Assembly (NCBI RefSeq): GCF_005221385.1 | Contig: NZ_CP039905.1 | Span: 186,001 to 250,000 of the forward strand | Reading direction: 5' to 3' | Origin: Agrobacterium tumefaciens | GTDB taxonomy: Bacteria; Pseudomonadota; Alphaproteobacteria; Rhizobiales; Rhizobiaceae | DNA: 64,000 nucleotides | Shown here: positions 62,914 through 64,000 of the stretch, piece after piece | How positions within the stretch are numbered: position 1 is the first letter of the stretch | Layout of the letters: the number at the start of each line of letters is the position of its first letter | The notes under the pieces: generated by a model | Databases searched by the model: none | What the model saw: the letters and a program-made list of their open reading frames with translations, nothing else | What the model was told of the DNA's origin: nothing | Made by a program: the position numbers and the translations under genes

Positions 62914-64000
62914 ACCTCGACTGGAAAGTGGGGCAAGGTGATTACCGGTTCATCCAATGTCACGCTTGCCGCAAGTGCCGGCCTTGGCTGCAGATGAGCT
63001 CGACGCGCAAGCCATCTGCGTGTCTGGGTGGTTTCCCGGGTCGCCTGGTCGACAAGCGCACGTTGCGCGGCGATGGTCTGGAAAATCATCTCCTCATCGA
63101 TCTCGCGGCGCCCGCGGGCTCGCTGCACGCGTATCGCTGCCTTCTGCTCCCACAGCGTGATGGCCGCACGTCCGGGATTACGTGTCGGCACCATCAGATA
63201 GTTGTCGCCCAGCTTGACGAATACCCTGTGCAAGTCCCGCGGGTCGTATTTGACCAGTACCTTGTCGTCGCACCGGCCGATCCAGGGTGCAAGGCCGTCA
63301 GACCAGTAGCAGATGTTGTTGAGGTGGATGCCGGTTCGGCGCAGCACGCGCGGTTCGAACGGCAGGAAATCGATGAGGAAAGCGAGCGGGTCAAGGACCT
63401 GCCGCACAGGATACGCAGATATAGCTTCCTTCCAGGCCGCCACTGGTGGCCGGCCAATGCCCCGATGCAGGCCGGAATGGTAGGCGATGATCTCCAACGC
63501 CAGCCAGGCCTCAAGCTCCCGCATCGTCATTACCGCGCGCGCCTCGGGATCGTAATCGCCCCGCTCCAGCACATTGGAGAAATGCGTGCCGGGAAGCAGA
63601 TGTACCGCGCCCATCATCGTGCCGATCAGGCGTTCGATATGTCCGCCAAACCGGGGCGTTCCTGGCGGTCGGTAGGAGACGATGATATTATGGTCGTCGC
63701 AGCCCCGCTTAAACGCGCGCGCATGGAATTCGGCGCCGTTGTCGACATGAATGCATTCTGGCAAGCCGCTTGTGGGCCACTCCAGGGCTATCCCGCGATC
63801 CCCCAGCCACCGGGCCTTATCGATGATCGCGTGCGTCAGGCAAAGTGCCACAGATGTCACCGACGGCGCCTCTAAGGAAAGATAGAACCCCAGCACCATT
63901 CGCGTGCAAACATCGATGGCGATGCTCAGTATTGGCCGGCCAATCGGCTGCCGTTCAATTGGATCGACTACCGTTACGTCGACCTTCGTGTGATCGATCT
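62904..64000 (-). CDS. tniA: TniA-type transposase (module 2), 5' truncated by the window
   Basis: An open frame running off the right edge. The visible part has the first catalytic Asp in IDHTKVDV close to the edge, the second in HVDNGAEFHARAFK and the Glu in GGHIERLIGTM, then the C-terminal MVPTRNPGRAAITLWEQ region. The N-terminal HTH and the start lie beyond 64000. It is a member of the TniA/TnsB family, diverged from the copy at 51168. Confidence 0.92.
   Translation of the reverse strand, partial: IDHTKVDVTVVDPIERQPIGRPILSIAIDVCTRMVLGFYLSLEAPSVTSVALCLTHAIIDKARWLGDRGIALEWPTSGLPECIHVDNGAEFHARAFKRGCDDHNIIVSYRPPGTPRFGGHIERLIGTMMGAVHLLPGTHFSNVLERGDYDPEARAVMTMRELEAWLALEIIAYHSGLHRGIGRPPVAAWKEAISAYPVRQVLDPLAFLIDFLPFEPRVLRRTGIHLNNICYWSDGLAPWIGRCDDKVLVKYDPRDLHRVFVKLGDNYLMVPTRNPGRAAITLWEQKAAIRVQRARGRREIDEEMIFQTIAAQRALVDQATRETTQTRRWLARRAHLQPRPALAASVTLDEPVITLPHFPVEVWE

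Larger units (their letters stand above)
60723..64000 (-). mobile_element. TniABQ transposition module 2, partial
   Basis: A second, divergent tniA-tniB-tniQ core on the minus strand, cut off by the window edge inside tniA. The tniQ-side end is proposed at TGTC 60723. Inside it are one inverted and two direct repeats of a TCTCA-N-AATTCCG-type motif, plausible TniA sites. The end lies 43 bases from the res-like palindrome. Confidence 0.6.

Noticed and set aside
61642..63875. Long plus-strand frames opposite tniQ, tniB and tniA
   Set aside because: High-GC antisense frames over genes with complete catalytic motifs on the minus strand.

Overview
The window looks like accessory DNA (a plasmid, chromid or large genomic island) of an alphaproteobacterium, most probably a member of Hyphomicrobiales (Rhizobiales). 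The evidence is family-level: an RHE_PE00001/DUF1612 protein, a DUF1403-ScpB pair, RepB-type partition-like proteins beside a large serine recombinase, and IS66/IS3/IS6 elements. No rRNA, intact tRNA or CRISPR array was seen. All family names come from reading motifs; no database search was run.

1) 0-20.2 kb, metal-resistance island. A Crp/Fnr-type regulator and three FNR-like palindromes come first. They are followed by a DUF2933 protein, a LysR regulator, a DUF305 copper protein, and an HMA chaperone divergent from the copper ATPase copA, with CueR-type operators between them. Next are cueR, a type II (archaeal-type) GAPDH, a membrane methyltransferase-like protein, a CsoR repressor and an IS6-family element. 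The RND operon follows (FixH-like protein, CusB, CusA, DUF411). The island ends with nadE, lspA, an HMA-CDF transporter and a PbrR/CadR-type MerR regulator over a perfect palindrome. The genes would bind, sense and export Cu(I), and Zn/Cd/Pb-type divalent ions.

2) 20.2-50 kb, defence island. It opens with a tRNA-like remnant and then holds: a PIN / XRE-ImmA toxin-antitoxin-like pair; a CD-NTase plus SLATT membrane effector (two-gene CBASS-like); a very large nSTAND-type NTPase with an N-terminal nuclease-like domain, split by an IS66 element that itself carries an IS3 element; an ESCO-like zinc finger acetyltransferase; DUF4238; a Gabija-like OLD-TOPRIM/UvrD pair divergent from an AddB-like/AddA-like nuclease-helicase pair; a four-gene operon (two PD-(D/E)XK-like proteins, AbiV, Mrr-like endonuclease); and DUF3800. 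The nSTAND gene can be rebuilt exactly: removing the IS66 element and one copy of its 8-bp target duplication restores one uninterrupted frame of about 1,330 codons.

3) 50-64 kb, transposition and maintenance region. An RHE_PE00001 gene abuts the end of a TniABQ transposition module. Then come two RepB/ParB-like proteins with a large serine recombinase, an HTH protein, ScpB-DUF1403, and a second, divergent TniQBA module that runs off the right edge. Next to the tniQ-side end of this second module lies a 29-bp palindrome resembling a gamma-delta-type resolvase subsite. Two 25-bp repeats 30 bp apart and a third inverted copy lie between that palindrome and tniQ. This suggests a Tn402/Tn5053-like 'res hunter' insertion.
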